64,000 nucleotides of DNA, from contig JAGVSM010002861.1 of NCBI GenBank assembly GCA_022494885.1, forward strand, positions 1 to 64,000, given 5' to 3'. Positions within the stretch are counted from its first letter, which is position 1. Every line of letters starts with the position of its first letter. This stretch comes from Micrasema longulum. Lineage: Eukaryota; Arthropoda; Insecta; Trichoptera; Brachycentridae. A program made the position numbers and the translations under genes. This document shows positions 38,401 through 48,249 of this stretch, piece by piece. The notes beneath the pieces are model-generated. The model did not search any database, had not been told where the DNA came from, and saw nothing but the letters and a program-made list of their open reading frames with translations.

Positions 38401-41400
38401 TTAGGTACCTTTTTAAGTATAATGAGTTTTTAGTGCGACTTTTAGTTTAGAAACAAACTATTTTAAGAAAATAAAAAAATATTTTTAGATATTATTATTT
38501 TTTTTGGTTTGATTAGTGAAATTTGATTGAAACATAAAAAAAAAACTTTTTAATGTACTTAGTTACCACTTGTATTTTTGTGTCACAAAATTTCAAATCA
38601 CATGTATTTTTGCGTCACAAAAATTAAAAGGACACGTAATAAGGTAAAAATGGTATACAATGTTGTTTTTATTATATATTTATAACTTGGGTAGGTAAAA
38701 AAAGTAAGTGCGATAATGAAATGTAATTGCTGTGTTTCATAATAATTTCAATAAAGAAGTTTATGGTACTCTGTTTTGTATCTCTTTCAAATATCTTAAT
38801 TTATTTTTCCTCTACTTAGAGGTAGTCAAGTTCGCATGATTTAGCCGGAGTTTTGTGCAGAAACTCTTTCGACGAAAATGTTACTGTATCACAAATTATT
38901 TTATAAATAATAAGAAAAAAAAAATAATAAAAAAATGGGTAGGCTCGCTTAAGCTAATATTTTCTAAATATTAAAAAAAATAAACTCTTGTTTAATAAAT
39001 CAATTTGTTCGTGATTGTTTGTAATAAAATAACAATTTGAATATTGTAAAATACATGTACAGTAAAACTCCGTTTATCCGAAATCCAGTCACCCGGATTG
39101 GCAAATATACGCATCGTTATTAGGAAATTAAAAATATATATGTTTTTAGTTTTAATTCAATTGTGCAATCAACTTTGCAGGGCACGTTTTGGTAAGTTTT
39201 TAATGTGATTCCAACTCACTGTATTATTTCAAAGGCAATACAATCTGGCTCTCATTAATCGAGAATTGGAATTTTACTGTAACAACAAAATAGTTTGTTC
39301 GCGTTTAATTTGGGAGCAAAATATTAATTCTACACTGTTTAATTATATTGTTTAAACGGCAGGCAAGTATGTACATACATGTAAAAGCAAAGTTTTAAAA
39401 CATTATCATGTAAGTACGTCATAATTGGATATACATCGTATGTTCATTATTATATTTTGTACCTTTTACATTATTTTTATGTAACTTTTTTCTTTTCTTA
39501 TTCTTTAAATTTATCTTATTTATATTTACTTTATTTTTATTACTGTATATAAATATATGTATTTTTATTTTATTTGCAACTTCTAAGTGCCTAACATTTC
39601 TTAATTGTTAAATTGCTTTATTTTGATACCGATAATGGGGGGATTTTATTTTGATACCGATAATGTACTTAATAAATAGCTTACACCACTGTGGAAAATT
39701 TATATCGACTGTTTCACAATTTTTGTTTATATATATTCTTATTTTCTGTATACAATATATGTAAAACCTGTTGTTTTTTTCTCTAATAAAAAAAAAAAAA
39801 ACAATGCCAAAATATAAGACAAATAAATGCCTTGAATTTTTATATTTCCTTGTCTAAAATTTTGTTAGTGATATTTGGGATAAGTTTTCAGTAGATAAAA
39901 ATTTTAGGGCCAATCGTATCGAAAAAAGTTGAATTAAGTTAAGTATCATTACGTTTTCCTCAAAAAGGGAGAAATGAGTTGTTTAATCTTATTTTTATTC
40001 ATGCAACTCTTCCAGTAGGTGACATAAACTTTTAATATTAACATATTACAACAGAGATGAAGAACATTTTAGTGAAGGTAATATAGAAGTCTAGGCATCT
40101 ACAGGGCTTATGACCTGCCATCGGCTGGTTTAAGTGGCCACTTTACACACTGTGTAACATTCACCATTTTGCCCACATTTGAACATCTATATCCCTTCAA
40201 TTCTTTCATCTGTTGATGTTTGTGAAGTTAAAGAGCTGAAACCCTTATTTCACCCGCGTAACGCGGGTGAGATTCGTGTAATTGAATTATTTCACCTACG
40301 TACCTACTAGGCAAAGCCGGAAAAAAATTTGGTGACCAGGTGGACCGTGGACTTAAACCAGCTAATGAGAGGTCATAAGCCCTGTAAATGCCTAGACTTT
40401 TATATTACCTACTCTAAAATGTTCTTCATCTCTGTTGTAATATGTTAATATTAACAGTTCCCCGGGGAGTTGAATCCAGTCCTTGTCTACAAAAATTTGG
40501 ACAAACTCAAAATATTATTGATAATATTTTAACTTAACCTTTTCCGGTACAACTGGACTTTGAGGGTTGAAATTTAGTGCATAGTATGATGTTTAAAACT
40601 TGGGAGGATTTTCGTACTCCCCAGGCGGATATAAGAAGCGTATCTGAATGGAGAAGACGAAATAAATTATTGTTTAATATTTCAAAATGCTCAGTTTTTT
40701 CGCTACAGAAGAATAACCAGAATCTAATAAGGACCAAAGGTTAAAGATCTGGGCATAACTTTTGTGAGTTCCCTGACATTTTATGATCAGATCGAAACAG
40801 TTTGTAGTAGTTTGTTAAATATGTGATAATTCGTCCTGCGTACACACGAGTACTGAAAATTCTTAATAACTCGTTGGTGCAAAGTAGACTTGAGAGTGAC
40901 TCGATGATTTGGGGACCGTGTGCGTTGAAGTACTCTCTTATGGTGGAGAGGGTTCAGAAGAAATTTCTTCGGTTTCTCTACATGAGGGAGTGCGGATATT
41001 ATCCATGGCTTTATCCCACTGAGTTTCTCCAAGGTATGCTTGGTAACAACAGTTTGAAGACCAAAAGGAATGTGTATTTATTTACGCATTTCTTTCGATT
41101 GTTGCGCGGTATTATTGACAACCCTGAAATTATGCGGAGAGTTAGTTTTTATGTTCTGGATAATTATCCTAGATTGCGTCAACATCGACTGTCCCACATT
41201 CCAATACATAGGACCAACCTGCCAATGGTTATGCCTGTTGGAAGGGCTATCTCTATGTTTTATTATTTATTTTTTTAGCATTATTTTTTGGAAAAACATT
41301 TTACATTTATTTAAAATGAAATACTTGGTAACTTTTACCACATAAGAGTTTAATATATTTAATATATTATAACACTAATATACTCATATATGATATTATA

Positions 41401-42009
41401 AATAAATATCTCTATCTTTAGCAATATTACTTTCGACATTAAAATTTTTCACGTCTCTGAGGGAGTTTTTCGTTTCAAGATTCTCTAACCTTTTTTCACA
41501 TATTATTCTCAAGATATTATGTATAGATACGAGTTTTTTTTTATCAGTAGGTACCTAATTTTATTTTTTTTATTTCTATATGTATAAATTAACATACTTT
41601 ATTTTGTAATGTACATATATATGAATAAATAAAATTGAATTTGAAATGTTCACAGCCAAAATAATTAATTAATATGAACTCAGATTGACATGTATTTGTT
41701 TAGTTTATTTTTTCTTATGTTTATTGTATAAATATTATTGACTATATCCTTTACATGTTATGTACAAGTATTATATAATAAATAACTATGTTTGTGCCGT
41801 AAACATGACACTTCTAAAATTCTTTCATTTATGTTATTATTATTATGTTCTTTCATTACACTTCCAGGATTTTCATCAGTAGTGTTGAGTGTTGAGTAGT
41901 CAAAACAGAAGCAAATACATTTTTCAAGAAGGGAGTACATGAGTCTACATAGGTATTGAAACTACGAACATGAGTAAAAAATATAAAACTTACCTGGTTC
42001 GGCAGCCAT
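20450..42009 (-). CDS. ab: BTB zinc-finger transcription factor, abrupt-like, long isoform (719 aa)
   Basis: Nuclear DNA-binding regulator; in Drosophila abrupt controls neuromuscular targeting and tissue timing. Exons: 42009-41994, 37225-36970, 35572-35428, 32879-32734, 32486-32357, 31494-31266, 28682-28635, 23849-23711, 22706-22569, 21615-21404, 21233-21054, 20970-20450. Every boundary is GT-AG and phases agree (2160 nt with TAA). The start lies in GCCATGG and encodes MAAEPG across the first intron. The BTB domain (residues 10 to about 125) contains YSLRWNDFHSAILSSFRHLR, DVTLACDG, AHKVVLSACSPYFRKLLKAN and FMYNGEVHIGQEQL. A Ser/Arg- and Pro-rich linker follows. C2H2 fingers lie at about 342-363 and 371-392, then KDLPVLPMPSPFDPELASR and AITAKSIDSIAQNLSGKQ, stretches I associate with Abrupt, and a charged tail. 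Broad-like is the alternative name; the let-7 sites favour ab. Confidence 0.85.
21975..22115 (+). repeat. Interspersed repeat of unknown class (family X)
   Basis: Shares blocks with 61810-61990 and, less completely, with 49385-49465 and 49850-49880: TAGGGCACT, TGATCATT/TTGATTATT, ACATGAAGG, ATGATCAG and CCAGTCTGGGACTGT. Located in an ab intron. Confidence 0.5.
22412..22480 (-). repeat. tRNA-derived SINE fragment, family 2
   Basis: On the minus strand it begins CCGGTTGTGGTCCC and contains GAGGTTCGAAC, like the head of the copies at 62226 and 55540. Confidence 0.45.
23100..23640 (-). pseudogene. Tc1/mariner-superfamily transposase remnant
   Basis: The minus translation contains TTEALSNITEDGFKKYFQH, a stop, then RRLEKCISSNEEYFKGNKRF. 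This resembles the C-terminal signature (F..W..R..KCI...G.YFEGD) of mariner-like transposases. Decayed sequence upstream corresponds to the PPYSPDLAP region. Several stops. It lies in the intron between the two exons that make finger cassette A. Confidence 0.6.
25163..25700. mobile_element. Foldback/MITE-like element
   Basis: The arm at 25360-25445 (GAGCATTTTCGACAC ... GGTGAAGATG) returns inverted at 25585-25678 with mismatches and a few indels, leaving a 140-base loop. A direct repeat (GTCAAC..TAAGTT...CGTTTTTT) lies at about 25167 and 25513, and a related block at 51475-51530. No coding content. It lies in the tail region of exon B. Confidence 0.5.
26097..26524 (-). CDS. ab: Alternative terminal zinc-finger exon B of the abrupt-like gene
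   Basis: A TTACAG acceptor at 26525 in phase 1 joins the shared exon at 28635, giving a 465-residue protein that ends with TAG. About 75 residues of linker lead to two C2H2 fingers: CPLCGLALISL with H-x3-H, and CPVVACARLFA (C-x4-C) with H-x4-H. They differ strongly from those of the other three cassettes, so a distinct DNA target is likely. A second AG nine bases further in is also in frame. No transcript evidence; the call rests on phase, acceptor and intact fingers. Confidence 0.75.
27090..27319 (-). CDS. ab: Alternative terminal zinc-finger exon C of the abrupt-like gene
   Basis: A TTGCAG acceptor in phase 1 joins the exon at 28635 to give 399 residues. The two fingers are CPVCGRVYSSTSNLRQHVLN and CQHCGKKCKTKHYLINHQLQ, followed by AHGIRQRQST and a stop. 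GIRQR after the second finger is shared with exon D, so C and D look like duplicates of one ancestral cassette. GC content is higher than in the surrounding introns. An AATAAA on the minus strand at 26710-26715 could end this form. Confidence 0.8.
27549..27554 (-). terminator. Possible polyadenylation signal for the exon D isoform
   Basis: AATAAA on the minus strand, 135 bases beyond the TAA of exon D and before the acceptor of exon C. Confidence 0.4.
27689..28059 (-). CDS. ab: Alternative terminal zinc-finger exon D of the abrupt-like gene
   Basis: The acceptor GCCGCAG, preceded by a pyrimidine-rich tract, opens phase 1 and completes a 446-residue protein with the shared 5' exons. A Gly/Pro-rich stretch (HDWTGGAMNPGGQM) precedes the fingers CPECGKVYSNNSNLKQHIVN and CNICSKGFKTRQYMQIHMLS, then MHGIRQRKS and a serine-rich end. 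It is the first cassette met by the spliceosome. The finger layout (SNL...QH, then H-GIRQR) is typical of insect BTB-ZF terminal exons. TAA at 27691-27689. Confidence 0.85.
28853..29087. mobile_element. hAT-type MITE with 8-bp target duplication
   Basis: Ends CAGTGATGGGT and inverted ACCCATCACTG match the hAT CAG-start consensus. The eight flanking bases are ATCTAGAC on the left (28845-28852) and GTCTAGAC on the right (29088-29095), seven of eight identical. 235 bp, no ORF. Located in an ab intron. Confidence 0.75.
29208..29529. mobile_element. Mariner/pogo-like MITE
   Basis: Terminal segments GGAACCTCGTTTTACACGG and, inverted at the right, GGAACCTCCTTTTACTCGG form imperfect terminal repeats; TA flanks both ends. 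322 bp, non-coding. Confidence 0.55.
29940..30065. repeat. Imperfect inverted repeat
   Basis: TTGGTTCGCAAGTAC near 29946 returns as GTACTTGCAAACCAA near 30049 with one mismatch. Probably another small foldback remnant. Confidence 0.4.
30178..30660 (-). pseudogene. Endonuclease domain of an RTE-like retrotransposon, inverted part
   Basis: The minus translation contains GDGRQNDNGRRLLEVCLEWN, LFVSNTFFDHKEIHQFT, then VYRGAEMETDHFLVVS. TDHFLV is the terminal motif of the endonuclease/exonuclease/phosphatase fold in non-LTR elements. The ORF is broken between these blocks. The immediate right neighbour is the 3' end of the same kind of element on the other strand. Confidence 0.75.
30661..30836 (+). 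pseudogene. RTE-like retrotransposon 3' end with GTT tail
   Basis: Plus-strand translation GHVKSRNNRRVCIRRCMNVE then CQDRVLWRSILSAYPYGKTA and a stop; the DNA ends in GGCGTGATG followed by TTGTTGTTGTT. The same C-terminus occurs at 50239-50547 (minus). Together with the inverted endonuclease block it makes a 5'-inverted insertion. Confidence 0.7.
30929..31152. mobile_element. Pogo-like MITE, copy 1
   Basis: Matches 39060-39279 over most of its length: CCGTTTATCCGAA..., a central GCAATTAACTTTGC, and the right end TTTTACTG followed by TA. The left terminus is decayed. Confidence 0.6.
32100..32292 (+). repeat. tRNA-like SINE, family 3
   Basis: A box B-like GGGTTCGATTCCCGCC sits near 32150. The last block (TAGAGGCTTAGCGGGTTATT) recurs near 12500. 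Confidence 0.45.
34731..34840 (+). repeat. Imperfect tandem duplication
   Basis: TTAGATCTACCTCA ... TACCATCAGCATCTAT occurs twice with a 67-base period (34731 and 34798). Confidence 0.6.
34905..35300 (-). pseudogene. 3' end of a non-LTR retrotransposon
   Basis: The minus translation from 35265 reads VFNILEERIKLSRTKTIFKK then VVKDWIFINGRDLSRKLL and a stop. This shape is usual for the last residues of jockey-like ORF2 products. An untranslated tail with ATAAATAAATG follows. Related tails are at 57200-57500. Confidence 0.5.
35615..35700 (-). repeat. RTE-like 3' end with TAG/GTA tail
   Basis: CACGCCATTTCCCCACAGGG next to ACTACTACT. Same family tail as 50263-50350 (minus), 30780-30836 (plus) and 60830-60880 (plus). 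Confidence 0.6.
35781..36235 (+). pseudogene. Non-LTR retrotransposon 3' end, copy 3
   Basis: Opposite-strand match to 4190-4560 and 1455-1600: ATATGCAGAATGC, the coding block with PCFCGCPISDCYPETLSDLS (35900-35960, a CCHC-like cysteine pair), CCGATATTAACGTCCCATTT, and the tail with TAGTACTAACACATGTGT. It ends in AATAAACAAAGAAGAGGAAG. Confidence 0.65.
36400..36764. mobile_element. MITE with 16-bp inverted ends
   Basis: CAATGAGGAACTTCAG and, at the right, CTGAAATTCCTCATTG are inverted with one mismatch. The left interior (CCTACGGGAAATTGGATA) recurs at 31618-31640 as a half copy. No ORF. Confidence 0.6.
39060..39279. mobile_element. Pogo-like MITE, copy 2, TA target duplication
   Basis: The left end CAGTAAAACTCCG and the right end ATTGGAATTTTACTG are imperfect inverted repeats; TA lies at 39058-39059 and 39280-39281. 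220 bp. CAGT starts with TA duplication are typical of pogo/Tigger-derived MITEs. Located in ab intron 1. Confidence 0.7.
39617..39665 (+). repeat. Short tandem duplication
   Basis: TTTATTTTGATACCGATAAT occurs twice, 28 bases apart. Confidence 0.7.
40038..40447. mobile_element. Non-autonomous TTAA-ended transposon, longer copy
   Basis: Terminal repeats of about 78 bp (40038-40115 versus 40370-40447) with few mismatches; both ends are TTAA. The interior shares ACACTGTGTAACATTCACCA with the 8522-8900 copy and carries a palindrome, CACCCGCGTAACGCGGGTG. Located in ab intron 1. A diverged relative is at 54160-54420. Confidence 0.65.
40600..41280 (+). pseudogene. Jockey-like reverse transcriptase C-terminus
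   Basis: SEWRRRNKLLFNISKCSVFS near 40640 is the post-YADD thumb block. An open stretch from 40823 then has NSLVQSRLESDSMIWGP, VQKKFLRFLYMRECGYYP and RRVSFYVLDNYPRLRQHRL, the usual end of jockey-clade ORF2. Frame changes lie between them and the catalytic region is absent. Antisense to ab, in its first intron. Confidence 0.8.
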
Positions 42010-43859
42010 GGCCGATTGCACGGACGGAGACACCGCGTCTTTTGGGCCCGCCCAGGGCGACAGCTTTATAGGAATTATTGGACCTTCCAGTTTGATAATC
42101 TTCTTTAACTGGTGTCCTTTCTTATCTCTCTTCTCTCACCACTAACTGAACGTCTTCATGTCTTACTTCGCATTTGCCAAGTATCCTTCCTCCCCACAAT
42201 TGTTTTAACTCGCACGTAACAGAGGTAGACTGTATAGCTCAAACTTAAAACAACATTAACACTATGGCTTTTTAAAAGTATCAATGATCAACGTTTGTGG
42301 TATACTTGGCGTACAATTAAATTGTATTTTTTTTGTGGCTATTATAAAACTATTCATGGTCGGTTGTATCTTACGTTGGCATCTGTAATGAGAAGAAAAA
42401 CTAAATTAACATTATACAAGTTGAATATGATTATAAAACACAATTTTAGTTTTATTTTATGTTATTTGAAGCATATTTGCTTGTATTTTTTCGGGGTTTT
42501 TGTTATTGAACCATAAATACACGTAATTTAATTGTTACGTTAGTTTATCTTTACGTAAATGTGAAGCACAATTTTGGACCAATGATTCAAACTGTCGTTT
42601 TATGCATATTTTTGGGTTGATTTGTGTTGTCCAATCTTAAACAATTGATGTTTTTATTTTAAAAGTTTAACCCAGAAGGACATTATAATAAAGGTGTAAC
42701 ATTGATTTAACTGACTTCCGTTAATTAGTCATTTTTCCTTCACACAATTTGAAATATTTATCTAGGTACTGTGGTTTTTTCTAAAGACAAGTAATAGTAG
42801 TATAGAACAGCCATTCGTATTTGCGAAAGTAATGCTAATTGAAAAACTCGCAAACGGTGTGTAATAATTACATTAAAATAGCACTCTCGGTGTAATTAAC
42901 AAGTGTTTACTAAGAACTATAGGCATATTTAAATACGCTATTTTTTCTCGTGGAACCGGGCGTATTTTTTTGTTCAAATTTGAACAATGTTGCAATATTT
43001 TACTTCGATGAAAAAAAAAAACATTTTTTACAAATAGGTAGGTAGCTTTAAGTGTAATAGTGGTAGCTGTGTCATTATGTAAACTCGAATTACGTAAAAT
43101 CTTTAAATTATTTGAATTGTAAAAACACTGCAATAAATTAAAGTACGCAACATTATAGAAAAGTTGTGTTTTTTGCGCGCTCAATTGATCAAGAATAGAT
43201 ACGGTTATTACACAAAGTTCGATTATAGAATTTCCGCGGGAAGATTAAAGACGAACTTAATATTTTGATAATAATATGTTTACGTGAATTTAAGAATACT
43301 AAACTTATCGTTGCACGATGCCAAATATTACGAGTTATAACGAAAAGAAAGAAGTTATAAAACTGTCATTGAAGTTTATAAAATGAATGGGTTTCGGTTG
43401 TACGCAAAGTTTATTTTGGTTTCCAGGCAAAAACATGATTCACTTGTTTATTAGCGCGTGGAGAACACTCGATTTCAATAAAAGCTAAAGCGGGTACGCC
43501 GTTTTCAGTAGGTACATAAGTTATTTTCATATCCATCCGCTGATGTACTCGTATACCCAGAGTTTACATCTTCGAAACTTTTATTTCGCGCTATATCTTA
43601 TTTATTCCACACGATCATATTAAACTCGTAAATACAAAATTGTTTTTATTTATTTACGCATATATTTCACCTTTTCTATTAAAAAACCAAAAAAAAATGA
43701 TTCACAAAATCTAACTATATCGTGGAATTGCTAAAACATTTAATGTTCATAGATATTCGCAATCAATATCTGTAATCATACTGCACGTAATCAACTGATG
43801 CACTTTATTAGATGAATAAAATATTTGAAATACCGTTAGCTAAACACCGATAGACGAAA

Positions 43860-45250
43860 CTCAGCGCGAATATTGAACCGCAATAATATTTCTGATTTCG
43901 CGGAAATTGGAAAAGACTCGCCGCGGGTAGCGCGAGAGGAGGCAATCGAGTGCACCGAATCGAAGCGAAACAATGAGGAGCAGATGGAAATCAATACGGT
44001 GTCCGTCACGGGGGAGGGGCGGGGGGCGGTGCAGCCAGCCGCTGCAACACTCTATTTACACCTTATCACTGTCAAAATACTCCGTCACGGAGGGCGAGGG
44101 CCGTCCGCCGTCCGCCGTCCACTGTCCGCACGCTCCCCAGCGCGCGTCGTGCCCGGAGGGCGACCAGGGAAATGCACCCGGGAAAGTGCAGCGGAAAAAC
44201 TCGCGAACCGAGAGTCGCGTTTCCGGAAGCGCGCGACTGACGGTACTGCACCGAGCCCCGCGCCCCCCTCCCGCGGACTTGTTTGGAAAACATCTCACCA
44301 CTAAACGAACAGGAACAATTCTTTACATCGCCAAAACTATAGAAAGTGATCCAAAAATATGCATTTTTGTACCCGGTAACACTATTTATACAAATTACGC
44401 GCTCTTACTCGTAACATGAGGAATTACCAGTTCGGCCGTGTTACTTCAAGTTCGTCCGACGGTCCGACCGCGCAAACCTCCCACTACGTTATGCCCGGCG
44501 CTCGCTTCACTTGGCGTCACGGCTGCAGCGAGAGAGGAGAAAAAAGCTTCGTGTACTCCGTGCCTCCCGCTCGCTCGCACAGACCGAAATACATACACCG
44601 ACCGGGGTGGGGGGTACGCCGGGTGGGGGGGGGGGAAGAGGGCATGCCAGAAGGGGAGGGGGGATGCGCTCTCTCGCTCGTCTATTATTTTTGCTACGCG
44701 TTTTGTTTCCGAAATAAACGCGAGAAATGATAGTACACGCCCAAACTATGCCGGCATACCTGCGGGCGGGGGCATCGCCGATGCGCCGCGGCCATTGTTG
44801 CGGGCGATGTCCACGCGCGAGGATGGATGCTGCTGCCCCTTCCTCCCGCCGCGCGCTCCACTGCCGCGGGGGGGGAGGGAGAGGCACGTGGAGTCATTTG
44901 CATATGATTAAAGGCTGCACCCGTGTTCATTCATAATTTACGCACCCGGAACATCCCCCGAACCAGCAGACCGCCACCTGAATACGCACCACTCAGCTCC
45001 GTTATCAATGAAACATTATTTATGCCTATTTATAGTCCCTGTCAAAACAATTGAGAGTATTCGTCATAATATACCTACACAACACATGTCAAGTATTCGT
45101 GGATTTGAACGAGGAAAGTTTATTTCCATTTGGACATCAAATTGTACAATGTATCGACAGATCAAATCGAAGCATAAAAATGAACTATATTGCTTAATTA
45201 TTGCATTATTTATTTGGCTGGAAAATGGCGGCGCGCGGCATCCGCGGCAA
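43860..45250. promoter_or_regulatory. GC/CpG-rich island upstream of the ab start exon
   Basis: Base composition changes sharply from AT-rich flanks to strings such as GTCCGCCGTCCGCCGTCC and runs of G, with many CG dinucleotides. Long ORFs overlap on both strands here, as expected from low stop-codon frequency rather than coding. It lies 1.9-3.2 kb upstream of the ab ATG on the gene's strand, so a promoter with a non-coding first exon is plausible. No splice-consistent non-coding exon could be fixed. Confidence 0.45.
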
Positions 45251-46560
45251 AGATTATGCATGTCTGTTTAATGCAAGTAATTAATCGAACTGCAGGCCAA
45301 CATTCTCTCGTAACAAGAATGCGTACGTAATATGTAAGTGAGCCATTTATTACCAGAATAAGATACTTTAGATTGATGTATTTTCAGGTCTATTTCGGGA
45401 AAATCTTTCCGTCCGCCATGTTAAACGGCTTGGATCATTACCGGCGCTCTGAAATATTTCCACAGTTACATACTACTACTATTTCTACTTCTGCTATCTA
45501 GCCGAAACATACTACTGTCGAATGTACAAGGAAAAGGGTGACTGATCAATCCTAGGGTTGCCACTATAATTTCATTTCATCGAAGGGAACGCCGATGTTA
45601 TTTATTGTGATGCATGATGGTTGAAATCAGCATCAGTTTTCAGACAAAGGTCCGTGGTCCATTTTCTAATACGGAGTTGTTTACACTCCGTAGAAAATGG
45701 CCCCTAAAATGAAATATTTGGGTAAATCATAAAAACGCAAATATTTAAAAAAAAAAAAAAAAATGCAAGTACATACGGGTTTTCAGGGCTGTACCGCGTA
45801 ACTTCAAAGAAATTGTTTTATTTAAAATATCTTAGTTTTTTGGGAAATCGCATTTTTTAATAAAAACGTATTTGTTAAAATGTTTATGATGAAAAATTGA
45901 ACAAAAAATTAAAAAAAAGTTTTATCCAAAATGTAATTATTATATTAAACAAAAAAAAAACATTTTTTTCAACGTAAAAAAATACAATCTAATATAGTAT
46001 ACACGTAAATACACAATGCATTGCCCCTTTTTCAGCTTTCAATGACAACAGCTGGAGGCGCGATGCAGAGGCCTGGCTGAAGATCTATGCGACATCCCAT
46101 CAGTGGTAATAAAGAACTCACACGAGAGGTAGTATCATACATGATAAATTAGCGCAGGAAACTGGTAAAATAAACCAAAGTAGGGAACAAAATGCCAAAC
46201 ACTCCTCTAGTGGAACGGAAGGCCTGTTGACTACTGCCAAAAGGCCGGCTTCTCCTGAAGAGTTTTAAGTGGTTTCCTCTCCACGTGAGCAAATGCCGAG
46301 AAGTTCCTGATTAGCCCACATTAATATATCCCTTCTGATCCCAATAGTTTAGATAAATTTTTAGATATTTAATTGCAGAAAAATCCACTTTTTGAAATAT
46401 AAACCTTGTATATTATAAGCAAGGTAAATAATAAAGCAACTCCTATACAAAAAAAAAATAATAAAAAAATACACAATAATCTACAAAAATACAGAAAGCA
46501 TAGAAAGCCTAATAACCTTGAATATCTTTGAAATAATAATTATAAATATAACTGATTTAT
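45251..46560. other. Intergenic; SINE family 2 tail only
   Basis: A truncated family 2 SINE at about 45640-45765 (AATATTTGGGTAAATCATAA, then poly-A) matches 62340-62400. The rest, including moderately GC-rich 46020-46330, shows no recognisable gene. Confidence 0.4.
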
Positions 46561-46567
46561 ATATAAA

Positions 46568-47105
46568 CTAGTGGACCCGACAGACGTTGTCCTGCCCGAA
46601 CGTTGGCTTGCCTGCTTTTAGCTTGGAAAAATATTTTTCATTTATAAGAAGGTACCTAGGTACTTGTTTATGATTGAATTCCAAAACATAAAATAATTCA
46701 TTTTCAAATATAGAATTCTTTTTGCAAATGACAAACTCAGCTCTTTTCACCAACAGGGGTGCACTTGATTCATGAATGCGATTTTCAAAAATGTATTGAA
46801 TGTCAGTTAATATTATTTTAGTGTTACCAAAACTCCAGTAAAACGAAATAAATGGGAAGAACTTAAAAGGAGAGTAAGGAAGTTTTTCTTGTACGTGTAT
46901 TCTCGTCAAATGCAACCATTGGTAGGTCGATGAAAAATAGATTTAAGCTTCTAACTTTTTTTTACATTTTCGATTGAATTTTTTTTATATCTACGAACAC
47001 GCGCAGCGCAAAGATGTACATTTTGCTGAAAACCGAACGTAAATAGGTTTAGCAGTTTAGGAGGAGTTCAGTGACATCAGACGTACAGAAGAATTGTATA
47101 TATTT
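46568..47105 (-). repeat. Interspersed repeat, class uncertain
   Basis: The right part has GAAAACCGAACGTAAATAGG and TTTAGCAGTTTAGGAGGAGT, and the left end GACCCGACAGACGTTGTCCT. I recognise this style from abundant insect RTE-related repeats. The 115-residue minus ORF across it has no protein signature that I recognise. Confidence 0.35.
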
Positions 47106-47192
47106 ATAAATATTATACTTTATTTTTTTAAATATCAGCAACGTGAGTTAGTTACGCTGAGAATTTAATAACATTTACATTACATTTTTACA

Positions 47193-47366
47193 TTTTTTTT
47201 TTTTGCACCACAACAGGCCAGGAGGCCTAATTACAGTGGTGAATTACATCACAGAGCACCCAGGCTTGAGAAAAATCACATTTTAATTTTTGTGTTCTCA
47301 CCGGGAATCGAACCCGGAACCTTCCGTGCGTGAGTCAAGCGTCTTGACCACTACACCACGGAGGCC
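47193..47366 (-). repeat. tRNA-derived SINE, family 1, complete copy
   Basis: On the minus strand: head GCCTCCGTGGTGTAGTGGTC (box A region), GGTTCCGGGTTCGATTCCCG (box B), then a body ending in GGCCTGTTGTGGTGCAAAAA. Best preserved copy in the window. Confidence 0.75.
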
Positions 47367-48249
47367 GCCGACGTTATAGGTCAGTTACATGCATATTAAC
47401 GTGACGCGTAACTTCACTACAATACAGTACTACTGATGGTACTACTTCAATACAGTAGAAAAACATCACGCATTTTTTGTAACAAATTGACATCATTTTT
47501 AAATGTTTATTTATTTATTATGGTGTTTTACCCCGTAACAATAGATCTTTACAGGTCGCAGTGACTTCAGAAGTTTATATAGCTCTTACCCCAATTTAAA
47601 GAATAAAAAAAGTCTTTTACACTAGAAAATTTCCAGTATCTTAATTGTTTGTAAGCATAAAACCAGTGTGTATCATATCTACACTGTGTTTTTGATAAAA
47701 AAAAAAAAAAAAAAACACAAAACCATTTTTTGAAATGAAATATTTTTTTATTGCTTCTAGCTTGAAGGTTCGAAAATAACTTATATTTTAACTCATTTCG
47801 TGCTTTTTGTCGAAAAACTGCATTTTTGCTTATGATGACAGTACACTAATGCAGTGCCCTGTCACTATTAAGTGCGAAAAGAGGATAATGAAATAAAAAT
47901 TAGATGCATCACGGTTTTTGTTTCCGCTTTTGTAATAATACTGCCTATTTACGTATAAATACTTCTTATTTTATGCAAACTACGACTGATTCTATCTGGC
48001 TGCGATACACTCCCACTTGCTTTTTAACGATGCGTACGCTTACACACACCTGAATACCTACTCTTATACAAATACATACAAACACACCGTCTTAGATGTA
48101 TATTTATATACGCACGTACACATTAAAAAATGTACCATAATTTAATATGTTAATTATTATTTAGAAACTTCGCTGGGCTGTCTTTCAACATTATCTTTAC
48201 TATATAAGTAAATCATTGTTGACTGTTAGTTTCCATAAAATAAATAGAT

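Noticed and set aside
43873..44936. Overlapping ORFs of 70-157 codons on both strands in the GC-rich island
   Set aside because: Open frames on five or more frames at once are a composition effect; none has a domain signature, splice partner or plausible start context.
46568..46915. 115-codon minus ORF
   Set aside because: It lies within a repeat-like block, shows no known motif and lacks splice-consistent neighbours; kept only as a repeat of uncertain class.
47300..47366. Apparent tRNA genes (also at 57640, 60740, 32150, 49060, 62230)
   Set aside because: The heads carry box A- and box B-like words but no matching acceptor stem, recur with shared non-tRNA bodies and end in A-rich tails, so they are SINEs.
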